From the NCBI GenBank assembly GCA_013815685.1, contig JACDFR010000028.1, positions 1 to 49,622 of the forward strand: 49,622 bases of DNA, given 5' to 3'. Position 1 is the stretch's first letter. Each line of letters begins with the position of its first letter. A program made the translations under genes and the position numbers. Below the pieces are notes generated by a model. It worked only from the letters and a program-made list of their open reading frames with translations. It was not told the origin of the DNA and made no database searches. Shown here piece after piece: positions 26,859 through 36,592 of the stretch. The stretch comes from Ramlibacter sp. (GTDB lineage Bacteria; Pseudomonadota; Gammaproteobacteria; Burkholderiales; Burkholderiaceae_C).

Positions 26859-29800
26859 GAGTGCCTTTCGAACTTTCATTCTGCGCAAGCAACGCTTCAA
26901 TGCCCGCGGTCAGCGTGCGCAGGCAATCCTCGAAGTCGCGCAGGTGCTGGTCAACCTCGCCGCGCGCTGACCTGTTCCTGATAGCCAGCTCAAGCGCCTG
27001 GGCATGTTGCGGTACCTGCGTTGCGCCGACGTTGCCCGCGACGCCTTTGGCCGTATGGGCGAGCCGTTCGGCCGTGGGCCAGTCGCCGCTGTCCAGTGCC
27101 TGTCGTAGTTCCGCCGGGTAGTTGCGCTGGCCGTCGACGTAGCGGCGCAGCATCGCCAGATACAGATTCTCCTTGCCCATCATCCGGCGCAGTCCGGTGA
27201 CGGCATCCAGGCCCGCGATGCCGGCGAAGGCGTGGTCCGAACTCGCCGGCGCGCCAGGGGCCGCCGCGGCGCGCGCGGGCGTCTTCGCCGTCTCGCCAGA
27301 CGCGCGGGGCTTGATCCAGCGCAGCAGAACCTTGCACAGGTCGTCCAGGTCGATCGGCTTGGTGATGAAGTCGTTCATTCCCGCGTTCAGGCAGCGTTCG
27401 CGGTCGCGCTGCATGGCGTTGGCGGTCATCGCCACGATGGGCAGGCCGGCCAGGGCGTCATGCTTGCGGATCTCCAGAGTTGCGGCCACCCCGTCCATGA
27501 CGGGCATCTGCATGTCCATGAGCACCAGGTCGTATCCTCCGCGCCGCGCCATCTCCAGGCCCGCCCGCCCGTTCTCCGCCACCTCGACGACGAACCCCAC
27601 GCCCTCGAGGATTTCGGTCGCGACGAGCTGGTTGATGTCGTTGTCCTCGACCAGCAGGATGCGCGCACCTTTGATCGCGCCGATTGGTCCCTCGATGGGC
27701 TTCGGTTCGCCCGGCGCCTGGCGGGCTTCGACCTGGCGCCCATACAGCGCTGCGGTCGTGGTGTCGAACACCATTGAGGCGTTGAACGGCTTGATCAGCA
27801 CGTCTTCGATGCCCACGGACCCGGCTTCGCGGATCACTTCCTCGCGGCCATGCGCCGTTGCCATGACGATCAAGGGCGCGTCAGGCAGGCCCAGGGCCTG
27901 CAGCCGGCGAGCGGTCTCGATGCCGTCCATGTCCGGCATGCGCCAATCGAGGTAGACGATGTCGAAGGGCTCACCGCGCCCGGCGGCGTGCCGCACGGCG
28001 TCAATCGCCTGTGGGCCCGAGGGCACTTCCACGACACTGAAGGTCATGGCGCGCAGCATGTCGCTGAGCACGGCGCGCGCGCTCTCGCTGTCGTCGACGA
28101 CGAGTGCGCGGCGGTGGCGCAGGTCCGGCACAGGCAGGAGTTTTCGGGCACGGGCCTGGCTCACACCCGCTCGCACCGTGAACCAGAAAGTGCTGCCATG
28201 GCCGATCTGGCTTTCCACGCCCACTTCGCCGCCCATAAGTCCGGCCAGTTTTTTAGAGATGGCCAGGCCCAGCCCGGTGCCGCCATATTTGCGCGTCGTG
28301 GAGGTGTCGGCCTGCTGGAAGCTCTGGAAAAGCCGGCCCCTTTGCTCTTCGGTCAGTCCGATGCCGGTGTCGGTCACCGAGAAGTGCAGCAGCACCTCGT
28401 CGCCGTCTCGCTCCTGAACCCGCGCCGCGATGACGACCTCCCCCTTGTCGGTGTATTTGACGGCGTTGTTCGCGTAGTTGATCAGGATCTGCCCCACGCG
28501 CAGCGAATCGCCGACCAGGTGGCGCGGCACCTCCGCGCTGATATCGAATACCAGCTCCAGGCCCTTGCCGCTGCACTTCTCGGAGATGAGGTTGGCGACG
28601 TTGTCCAGCAGCTTCTCGAGCTCGAAATCGGCGCGCTCTACGTCCAGCTTGCCTGCCTCCACCTTCGAGAAGTCGAGGATGTCGTTGATGATGCCCAGCA
28701 GGTGCTGCCCTGACGACTGGACTTTCCCGATGTAGTCGCGCTGGCGCGCGGTCAGCTCGGTTTTCAGCGCGAGATGCGACAGGCCGATGATCGCGTTCAT
28801 GGGCGTGCGGATTTCATGGCTCATGTTGGCCAGGAAGTCGGTCTTCATCTGCGTCGCCTCTTCAGCGAGCTCCTTGGCGCGGCGGACCCCGTCTTCGGCC
28901 TTCTTGCGCTCGGTGATGTCGCGTCCGATCGCCAGAATCCCCAGCAGCTTTCCGCTTTCGTCGCGCAACGGATTGCGCAGCGTCGCCATGAGAACCTGGG
29001 AGCCGTCCGGGAACGACATCAATTCCTCCAGCATCAGTTGCTCTTGCGTGGCGAGCACCCATTCGTCCTGCTCGCATATCGTCTTGGCGCGGTCCGGTGA
29101 AAAGAGCTCGGCGGCTCGCCGGCCCGCGATCTCGTGGGAAGGCTTGCCGCAAAGCCGCGAGAAAGCCTCGTTGCATCCGAGGTAGGTGCCTTGCGGGTTC
29201 TTGTAGACGATGGTGTCGGGACTCGAGTTGATCACCGCCCGCATCAGCGCCTCCTGGCGCTTTGCCTCGCCTTCCGCCAGCTTTTGCCGCGTGATGTCCT
29301 TGAAACTCACGATGTAAACCTCGCCGTCAGCGTGGGTGGCGAGCGAAGCGGTCACATCGACGTTTCGAAGGGCGCCGTCCAGGCGCCGGTAAACCCTTTT
29401 AAAGTTGACCGGCTTGCCGGTGCGCTGCAGCTCATCGTCCAGCGGTTTCATCGTATCGGCCGATATGTCCACGTCCAGATCGCCGATGTGCCGGCCCACG
29501 ATTGCGTCGTTGTGGTAACCCAAGAGGTCGCGGGCGGCACGATTGGCATAGGTGACGGCGTGGCCGCGGCGATTCACCCAGAGCATGGGGCCGGAGCTTT
29601 CGACCACGAGGTGATTGAACGCCATCTTCTGTTCAAAATGCACGCGCTGGGTGACATCGCGCCCAATCGCCAGGATGCCGAGCAGCTTGCCTTTGCCGTC
29701 GCGCAGGGGATTGCGCACGGTTTCGACGTACACCTCGCGTCCGTCGCAATAGGTCACGAGCTCCTGGGTCGTCATCTTCTGCAAGGTCGAAAGAACTTCC

Positions 29801-30834
29801 GCGTCGCGCCGGCAAATGATGTCGGCCCTTTGGGGCGGGAACAACTCCCTGGCGGTACGACCCGCGACCTGCTCCGCCGGGATTCCCCTCAGCTTCGTGT
29901 ATTCCTCATTGCAGCCGAGAAATACCCCGGCGGGATCCCGATAGGCAATGATGTCGGGGATCGAGTTGATCAAGGCGCTCATCAATGCTCGCTGCCCGCT
30001 GTTGGCCCGTTCCGCGGTTCTTTGCTCGGTGATGTCCTTGAAGCTCACGATATAGATATCGCGGTCGCCGTCCGCGGCTAGCGACGCCGTAACGTCGACG
30101 TTGAGCAACTCGCCACTCTTGTGGCGATAGCGAGTCTTGAAATTAACCGGCTTGCCGGTAAGGCGCAATTTTTCGTCGTGGGGGGCCAGGTTGGACGGCG
30201 AATAATTGACGTCAAGGTCGCCGATAGCCATGCCCACGATCTCTTCGGAGCGATACCCCAGCATTTCGCAGGCCGCTGTGTTCGCATATGTTGCGCGGCC
30301 GCCCCCGCGCTGGAACCACAGCATTGGACCCGAGCTTTCGACCGCCGCGTGGTTGAACATCATCTTCTGTTCGAACTGCACCCGCTGGGTCACGTCCCGG
30401 TAGTTGATGACCTTGCCGATGATGCGCCCGGCCGCGAGCTGCGGGATGACGTATCGCTCGAAGATCCGGCCATCCTTGAGCTCGACGACGCCGAAGTCTT
30501 CCGCACCCCCCGCGCGCGTACGGATCTGGGCGAAGAAGTGGTCCGGGTCCACGACCTGTACCGCCTGCATCGCTATCAGCTCCTCTTCGCTTAAGCTGCT
30601 GAGCGCGTCCTCGGGCAAGCCCCACATCTCCACGAAGCGGATGTTGTAGTGCATGGACTTCGGTTCGTGCCGCACCGCCAGCACGCCGTCCGTGGTGGAG
30701 TCCAGCGTTGCGTACAGCAGCGACAGCGAAGAGCGCGCATCGGCCAGCTCGCGGGTGCGCGCTTCCAGCGCCTGCCTGGCCTCCTGCAGCTGCAGTTCCA
30801 TGATGGCGGTGTCGGGCAATGCCTCACGCTTCAT
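26839..30834 (-). CDS. hybrid histidine kinase PASx5-HisKA-HATPase-REC-REC-Hpt
   Basis: 1331 residues, no transmembrane helix seen, so cytoplasmic. Order: N-terminal coiled coil, PAS1 (about 35-150), then two tandem copies of a two-PAS unit (about 153-397 and 400-643), H-box MSHEIRTPM with His near 674, HATPase (N-box INYANNAVKYTD, GGTGLGLAIS), REC1 (about 925-1040, DIVYLDWRMPDMDG), REC2 (about 1065-1180, LVLMDMQMPVMDG), Hpt (about 1230-1320) with His in AHTAKGVAGNVG. All phosphorelay residues appear intact, unlike in the 1173-3585 kinase. It starts 10 bp after the REC-cyclase gene and is probably in its operon. The PAS domains should sense a cytoplasmic redox or ligand cue. Confidence 0.93.
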   Translation of the reverse strand: MKREALPDTAIMELQLQEARQALEARTRELADARSSLSLLYATLDSTTDGVLAVRHEPKSMHYNIRFVEMWGLPEDALSSLSEEELIAMQAVQVVDPDHFFAQIRTRAGGAEDFGVVELKDGRIFERYVIPQLAAGRIIGKVINYRDVTQRVQFEQKMMFNHAAVESSGPMLWFQRGGGRATYANTAACEMLGYRSEEIVGMAIGDLDVNYSPSNLAPHDEKLRLTGKPVNFKTRYRHKSGELLNVDVTASLAADGDRDIYIVSFKDITEQRTAERANSGQRALMSALINSIPDIIAYRDPAGVFLGCNEEYTKLRGIPAEQVAGRTARELFPPQRADIICRRDAEVLSTLQKMTTQELVTYCDGREVYVETVRNPLRDGKGKLLGILAIGRDVTQRVHFEQKMAFNHLVVESSGPMLWVNRRGHAVTYANRAARDLLGYHNDAIVGRHIGDLDVDISADTMKPLDDELQRTGKPVNFKRVYRRLDGALRNVDVTASLATHADGEVYIVSFKDITRQKLAEGEAKRQEALMRAVINSSPDTIVYKNPQGTYLGCNEAFSRLCGKPSHEIAGRRAAELFSPDRAKTICEQDEWVLATQEQLMLEELMSFPDGSQVLMATLRNPLRDESGKLLGILAIGRDITERKKAEDGVRRAKELAEEATQMKTDFLANMSHEIRTPMNAIIGLSHLALKTELTARQRDYIGKVQSSGQHLLGIINDILDFSKVEAGKLDVERADFELEKLLDNVANLISEKCSGKGLELVFDISAEVPRHLVGDSLRVGQILINYANNAVKYTDKGEVVIAARVQERDGDEVLLHFSVTDTGIGLTEEQRGRLFQSFQQADTSTTRKYGGTGLGLAISKKLAGLMGGEVGVESQIGHGSTFWFTVRAGVSQARARKLLPVPDLRHRRALVVDDSESARAVLSDMLRAMTFSVVEVPSGPQAIDAVRHAAGRGEPFDIVYLDWRMPDMDGIETARRLQALGLPDAPLIVMATAHGREEVIREAGSVGIEDVLIKPFNASMVFDTTTAALYGRQVEARQAPGEPKPIEGPIGAIKGARILLVEDNDINQLVATEILEGVGFVVEVAENGRAGLEMARRGGYDLVLMDMQMPVMDGVAATLEIRKHDALAGLPIVAMTANAMQRDRERCLNAGMNDFITKPIDLDDLCKVLLRWIKPRASGETAKTPARAAAAPGAPASSDHAFAGIAGLDAVTGLRRMMGKENLYLAMLRRYVDGQRNYPAELRQALDSGDWPTAERLAHTAKGVAGNVGATQVPQHAQALELAIRNRSARGEVDQHLRDFEDCLRTLTAGIEALLAQNESSKGTRVFSNY

Positions 30835-30844
30835 CGGTGCGGAC

Positions 30845-32053
<1,209 letters not shown>

Positions 32054-32212
32054 CTGGATTTCCCCTTATCGCCGCCCAAAAAACGTTGTTGCGGCAGGTC
32101 CAATGAAACCATTCGTTGCTTTTCGATCGCTACGAAAAATCCTCTCGTTTACTAAGCAAATTGCTGTGCGCTGAAAGTGGTACGCGAATATGCGCCCCTT
32201 GGCCTGCAAGAC

Positions 32213-32230
32213 ACTGTTATTATGTACAGT
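32213..32230. promoter_or_regulatory. LexA/SOS-box-like site
   Basis: ACTGTTATTATGTACAGT is a CTGT-N8-ACAG dyad, the form of the E. coli-type SOS box used also in betaproteobacteria. It ends directly before ATG 32231 of the radical SAM gene. Only one of the two dyad halves plus spacing could arise by chance, but here both CTGT/ACAG halves, the outer A/T and an AT-rich centre agree. Confidence 0.55.
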
Positions 32231-33319
32231 ATGTCCAGCGAATATGTCGTTCCGATGCAGGCAATCAAGGGCCGTGGCGCGGCAAGCCGGCTGCCTCACC
32301 GTTTCACTTGCGAGGAGCGCGCCGCATTCGATGACGGGTGGAACAGCGAATCAGATGAGAAGGGCAATGACGCGCCGTTTGCAACCGAGATCTTCTTTGA
32401 AGATGCAAAGAGTGCATTGAGCGTCAACGACTCGCCGGACATACATTTTGATCACTCCGTCAACCCCTATCGAGGTTGCGAGCACGGCTGCATCTATTGC
32501 TATGCACGGCCAACGCACAGCTATCTCAATATGTCGCCAGGCCTGGACTTCGAAACCAAGATCATCGCCAAGCGCAACATTGCAACCGCGCTCAGGAGTG
32601 AGTTAGGGAAGCGCTCTTACCGGCCAAAGCTGTTGAACATAGGGTCGGCGACAGACTGCTATCAACCCGTGGAGCGCGAGCTGCGCTTGACGCGCGCAGT
32701 CATAGAACTGATGCGAGACACGCACCATGCGTTTTCGCTGGTGACCAAGTCAAGTGGCGTAGAGCGCGACGTGGACTTGATTGCGGGAATGGCTGAGAAA
32801 AATCTCGCGGCGGTGTACATCACCATTACGACCCTGCGCCCCGATGTTGCTCGCATATTGGAACCGCGGGCTGCTGCTCCTCATCGAAGACTTCGGACAA
32901 TCCGTACGCTCGCGAGTGCGGGCATACCAGTCGGCGTCAGCTTGACCCCTCACATACCTTTCATTACAGAAGACATGGAGGGCGTGTTGGGCGCTGCTTG
33001 GGACGCAGGTGCGCGGTCGGCGTTCTACCACGTGCTTAGGCTGCCTTGGGAAGTGAGCCCGCTGTTCCGTCAGTGGCTGCAGGTGCATTTCCCCGATCGG
33101 GCGTCACGAGTCATGGCGCGCGTGCAGGAGATGCGTGGCGGCAAGGACTACGACAGCAACTTCGCAACGAGAATGAAGGGTGCTGGCGTATGGTCGGAGC
33201 TTGTGAGGCAACGCTTCCAGAAAGCGGCCGACCGACTTGGATTCAACAAGCAGCGGCTGGAGCTCGATCTTCTTCAGTTTGTTCCGCCTGGCGATTCGCG
33301 CCAATCAAGCTTGTTCTGA
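32231..33319 (+). CDS. PA0069-type radical SAM protein (SplB-related)
   Basis: 362 residues from ATG 32231; ATG 32222 and ATG 32255 are alternatives, the last placing the start just before the family's IKGRGAASRLPHRF. Cluster motif CEHGCIYC (C-x3-C-x2-C) binds the 4Fe-4S cluster, in NPYRGCEHGCIYCYARPTH, typical of this group and similar to spore photoproduct lyase. It contains KIIAKRNI and PHIPFITEDME, also family-typical. The function of PA0069 proteins is not established; the SOS-box-like site directly upstream supports a link to DNA damage. The gene is visibly richer in A+T than its neighbours (29 G+C in the 60 bases 32401-32460), suggesting transfer. Confidence 0.9.
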   Translation: MSSEYVVPMQAIKGRGAASRLPHRFTCEERAAFDDGWNSESDEKGNDAPFATEIFFEDAKSALSVNDSPDIHFDHSVNPYRGCEHGCIYCYARPTHSYLNMSPGLDFETKIIAKRNIATALRSELGKRSYRPKLLNIGSATDCYQPVERELRLTRAVIELMRDTHHAFSLVTKSSGVERDVDLIAGMAEKNLAAVYITITTLRPDVARILEPRAAAPHRRLRTIRTLASAGIPVGVSLTPHIPFITEDMEGVLGAAWDAGARSAFYHVLRLPWEVSPLFRQWLQVHFPDRASRVMARVQEMRGGKDYDSNFATRMKGAGVWSELVRQRFQKAADRLGFNKQRLELDLLQFVPPGDSRQSSLF

Positions 33320-33568
33320 AGGATGCGTTGGGCATGACTGGCGATGTCAATCGTTGGTCGTGCACTGGCGCGAATCGGCGACTTGACGCTTGTAGCGCCG
33401 CACCAGCGCGCCAGTGAAGTCCGAACCGTACTACAGCTGGTTTCCCTGCTCCTCTGACCTGGATTCACTTCGTCGGACGGCCAGGCGCATCGAAGTCCTT
33501 TGCGGCCAATTAGTCGCCCCGGCAACCCAGCCAAATCAAACCATATTATTAGGGATATAATGTGAGAC
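33320..33568. other. intergenic region, no gene recognised
   Basis: 249 bp between the radical SAM gene and arsR. No coding frame with a recognisable family. The last 30 bp hold the arsR promoter/operator. Part may be remnant of a lost gene, as elsewhere in this insert. Confidence 0.4.
33545..33561. promoter_or_regulatory. ArsR-type operator candidate
   Basis: ATTAT-N7-ATAAT dyad in an AT-rich stretch 7 bp before the arsR ATG, as is usual for ArsR/SmtB autoregulation. Confidence 0.4.
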
Positions 33569-33883
33569 ATGAAATCCGAGAATGCTGTTCAATGCCTGGC
33601 TGCGCTGGGGCACCTTCATCGTCTGCAGCTGTTTCAGCTCCTCGTCAGGGCGGGGAACGAGGGCGTGAGCATAGGAGAAATTCAGCGAGGTCTCGAAATT
33701 CCGGCATCGACCCTTTCGTTTCACATGAGAGAGCTGACGACCGCGCGACTTGTTACGCAGCGAAAGGAGGGACGCACAGTTCTGTGCCATGCAAATTTCA
33801 GCATTCTCAATGACGTATTGACGTTCCTTAAGCAGGATTGTTGTAGAGGTGTCACCTTGCCAATCTTCGCCCTGAAAAGTTAA
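33569..33883 (+). CDS. arsR: ArsR/SmtB family metalloregulator
   Basis: 104 residues. Winged helix with recognition helix in GLEIPASTLSFHMRELTTAR and wing LVTQRKEGRTVLC. The vicinal Cys pair near the C-terminus (KQDCCRG) is the As(III)-type site seen in many proteobacterial ArsR proteins of the short class. It precedes a permease remnant of the type found in ars operons. Assigning arsenic specificity is inference from the CC pair and the context. Confidence 0.85.
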   Translation: MKSENAVQCLAALGHLHRLQLFQLLVRAGNEGVSIGEIQRGLEIPASTLSFHMRELTTARLVTQRKEGRTVLCHANFSILNDVLTFLKQDCCRGVTLPIFALKS

Positions 33884-33965
33884 CCCGATCGCGAAGGCAT
33901 GCTGTGACCCGGCGCGCGCGACAACGCAAACTCCGCGTCAGCCGATAGGCGATCTACTCGGTGCC

Positions 33966-34535
33966 TTGTGGACTCGAATCGACAAGCCTCTCGCAGCCAT
34001 TGCAGTGATCGCGATCGGCCTTTTTGCGGGTGCAGTTACTCATGTACTGGTCCAGCGGAACCTGATCGGGGACTTCCTGCGCAGCAGCTTAAAGAAGAAG
34101 TGCTGCGGCCCCAAAAACGTACAGACAACCGCACCCCAATGGCGGGTTCTGGAGCGACAGTGAGGCGAGGACAGAATTTTGGACGAGTTTCCGCAAGAAT
34201 GGCTGGTTCTTGCTGCGCTGGATGACCATTGCCTTCTTGCTGGAAAGTTTGATGGTCATTTATTTGCCCGCTGAAAAAGTGACGGCGTGGCTCGGACACG
34301 GCATGGGGGCTATTCCTCTGGCTGTCGCCATCGGCATCCCCAGCTACCTGAACGGGTACGCTGCCCTACCGCTTGCCAGCGGACTGATCAACCTTGGGAT
34401 GAGCCAAGCCGTCGCTCTCGCCTTCCTCGTGGGTGGAGGGGTCACCAGCGTTCCAGCAATGGTCGTGGTGTGGGCGCTTGTCAAGCCGAATGGTTTCGCG
34501 CTGTACATGGTACTGGCCCTGCTCGGATCGCATCG
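33966..34535 (+). pseudogene. COG0701/ArsP-like permease, frameshifted and 3'-truncated
   Basis: Two frames join into one permease half. First frame from about 33966: a transmembrane helix (LAAIAVIAIGLFAGAVTHVLV), then GDFLRSSLKKKCCGPK. The second frame, from about 34150, gives FWSDSEARTEFWTSF, then helices ending in GIPSYLNGYAALPLASGL and GGGVTSVPAMVVVWALVKP, all family-typical. The shift lies in a GGG at 34142-34146, where removing one G restores W-R-F-W. After LYMVLALLGS (about 34535) similarity stops and unrelated sequence follows. Intact members move arsenic or organoarsenical species across the inner membrane. Confidence 0.75.
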
Positions 34536-34699
34536 AACTGGTGGAGGATCAGCCCGAGGGGGCCGTTGCGGTGCTCTTCGCGATTCCGCCGACCACAGCC
34601 GATCAGACGATCCGTCATATGGAGGCGGATCCGAGCTGGAAGGCTCAGACGTTTACAGCGCGCGGAGCGGGCAATCCGCGCTCTTCGTCAAGTGCTCCC
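34536..34699. other. junction segment of unknown origin
   Basis: Lies between the end of permease similarity and the transglutaminase-like remnant. One frame reads DRIELVEDQPEGAVAVLFAI, which I do not recognise and which is interrupted downstream. Looks like a fragment left by a deletion or recombination joining two genes. Confidence 0.35.
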
Positions 34700-35330
34700 A
34701 AGCCCGGCCGCTGGGCCATCTCCGGCTTGAAGTTGGCCCCGGCAGCGGCAAGATCGTCGACCAGCACTTCGTAGCCCGCGCCGGCCAGAGCACTGATCCC
34801 CAGGACGACGCGCGGAAAGTCTTTGCTGATCTGGAAATCAACAACGCCCTTCATGAAAGAGAGCGTCTGCGCCGGATCGTCGACTGCATCAGCGCCAAAT
34901 TTCAATACCAGCACGATTTCAGATCTGATGAGCCGTTGACTTGCGATCTTCTGACCGGAAACTGCCTGGACATCAATGCTGCGCTGGTCAAGCTCTTGAG
35001 GCTTGCCGGGATCAGGCACGCTACTACATCGGCTACTTTTTCGAAGAAGGGCAATCGATCGGCGCGCGCCATTGCTGGGTGAGCACGATAGCTGACGCCA
35101 TCTATGAAAACTGGGACATTGCCCACCACCTGAAGCGCAATGTGCTTGAAGTCCAATCTGCCCTGAATCCCATACCGGGAAGGCGATTCGCTATGAGCAC
35201 CGGCTGGGACTTGGTCTTCGATCTTGCCGGGCTGACAGTTGAAGTTGAACACCTGGCGAAACCCAGGTGGATATTGGCGACGGACGGTCCAGCGATTGTC
35301 AGGCCACCGTTATCCGCAGCCCTGCGCCTT
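34700..35330 (+). pseudogene. transglutaminase-like protease-fold protein, frameshifted
   Basis: Boundaries approximate. The catalytic triad of a transglutaminase-like domain is spread over two frames: Cys in LTCDLLTGNCLDINAALVKL (first frame, to about 35013), His in GARHCWVST and Asp in YENWDIAHHLKRN (second frame, from 35013). One base is missing at 35013 (ATC-CAG read as ATCAG); restoring it gives a continuous chain ...LAGIQARYYIGYFFEEG. The end after LAKPRWILA (about 35275) runs into sequence without family similarity. No start codon can be assigned because the 5' end merges with the permease remnant. Confidence 0.65.
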
Positions 35331-35474
35331 CCCAGGAAAGTCGCGTACGTGGCCGGCAAAGCGTTATCGATCACAGGCTCGACACCAGCGAATCAAACTC
35401 GCCCTGCTAAATTCACTTCGCCGGCGCCGGCCTTGATTTGGCCGCGATGGATGGAATGGAAGGCCGGCCCCGCG

Positions 35475-35957
35475 CTATCGCTGGCCGGGCTGCAGCCTTG
35501 CCTCTTCGTCCAGCAGTTCCACGGCGCGGCTCCTGATTCGCGTCAGCAGGTCGATCAGTTGCTCCCGCTCAGCCGGGACGAGGCACGCCGAAATCGCCTC
35601 GTCCTGCTCCTGGGCTGACCGCATGGCCGCCCCCGCCTTGGCCCGCCCTGTGAGCGTCAATTCGAGTGGGGCGGAACGTGCATCATCTTCCCGAGCGCGC
35701 CGCGCCACCAAGCCGCGGCTCGACAACGCAGTGACGATGCGGCTGATCTGGGCCTTGTCCGCCCCGAAAAAGGCGACCAGGTCGCGCAGGCGCACGGGTT
35801 GCATATATTCGATGAGTACCAGAGTGCGCCATTCCATCAGGCTGAAATCGTGATCGCGCCGCAGCCGAAGCGTCGTGCCACGCCGCAGCATTTCGGAGGT
35901 GCTGTTGATGTGGTAGCCGAGCAGGGCACGTAACGCGGGGGGGCGGCGTACGGCCAC
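35475..35957 (-). CDS. MarR family transcriptional regulator
   Basis: 160 residues from GTG 35957. Winged helix: FSLMEWRTLVLIEYMQPVRLRD, then LVAFFGADKAQISRIVTALSSRGLV (recognition helix) and the wing RRAREDDARSAPLELTLTG. The gene starts 11 bp after the stop of the upstream membrane gene on the same strand. Ligand and targets are unknown. The start codon is the least certain part since the frame is open far upstream, but that portion overlaps the next gene. Confidence 0.85.
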   Translation of the reverse strand: MAVRRPPALRALLGYHINSTSEMLRRGTTLRLRRDHDFSLMEWRTLVLIEYMQPVRLRDLVAFFGADKAQISRIVTALSSRGLVARRAREDDARSAPLELTLTGRAKAGAAMRSAQEQDEAISACLVPAEREQLIDLLTRIRSRAVELLDEEARLQPGQR

Positions 35958-35968
35958 AGCAGGCGGGC

Positions 35969-36538
35969 CTATAACGCGTGGCGGAATAAAAGGAATCCGC
36001 CGGCAGCCGCGAACAGGGCTGCCGTCAGGGTCCCCGTCATGTTGACGCCCAATTGCTGCGGTCCCGGCAGGCGGCGCACCTGCACGTTCCAGAGCCAGAT
36101 GAGGGGGACGAGCGCCAGCACCACAAGGAGCGCCGATACCTGCCAGCGCAGCAGGCTGGCCCAGGGCGGCAGAACGAGGCTGAACAGCCGTTTTTGCAGC
36201 AAGCCGGCGTCCACCGGCAAGCCTTGCCCCCAAGTCGCACACGCCGTCAGCGCGGCGAGCAATACGATCAGGGAAGCCGCCGGCTTCAGTGTCTTGCGCC
36301 AGCCCAACACGCTCAGAAAGGCGCCGCAGGCGCCCGAAATCAACACGCCCAGTGCAAGCGCTCCCAGCAGCCCCGGTGAATCGCCTAGCCCCAGTTGGCG
36401 CCACAGCGCCACGTTGCAGGCGAAACCCGCCCATGCGCTGGAGGCGGCGATGACCCAGCCGGGATGCATCGCCAACCGGGTTTCGCCGGCTGACAGGATG
36501 GACGAATACCCCGTCGAACGGAAGAGCTTGAGCGACAT
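35969..36538 (-). CDS. stand-alone DUF1705-like membrane domain (EptA N-terminus without sulfatase domain)
   Basis: 189 residues with about five hydrophobic helices. Order and loops resemble the N-terminal membrane part of phosphoethanolamine transferases (EptA): WVIAASSAWAGFACNVALW, CGAFLSVLGWRKTLKPAASLIVLLAALT, a Leu-rich fourth helix and a fifth helix ending the protein. The catalytic alkaline-phosphatase-like domain that should follow is absent and the next gene is a MarR regulator. Either a truncated eptA or a genuine short membrane protein. Confidence 0.5.
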   Translation of the reverse strand: MSLKLFRSTGYSSILSAGETRLAMHPGWVIAASSAWAGFACNVALWRQLGLGDSPGLLGALALGVLISGACGAFLSVLGWRKTLKPAASLIVLLAALTACATWGQGLPVDAGLLQKRLFSLVLPPWASLLRWQVSALLVVLALVPLIWLWNVQVRRLPGPQQLGVNMTGTLTAALFAAAGGFLLFRHAL

Positions 36539-36592
36539 GGGCGCATTCTGCCTCCATCCGCCGCCACCGGACAGTGGAGTGTCCCCTAGAAA

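Noticed and set aside
24931..26970. Long + strand frame (679 codons) over cydA and the regulator
   Set aside because: Same reason; antisense to clear heme-ligand and winged-helix motifs.
33320..33568. Insertion sequence remnant beside arsR
   Set aside because: No terminal inverted repeats, transposase motif or target duplication could be recognised.
34645..35019. Minus-strand frame of 124 codons over the transglutaminase remnant
   Set aside because: Briefly looked like a degenerate EAL-type segment (GYEVLVDDLAAAG), but the + strand has a clear Cys-His-Asp triad and the minus frame no motif beyond that.
35937..35943. G7 run at the MarR gene start as a phase-variation tract
   Set aside because: Seven Gs are common at this GC content and no other element supports switching.
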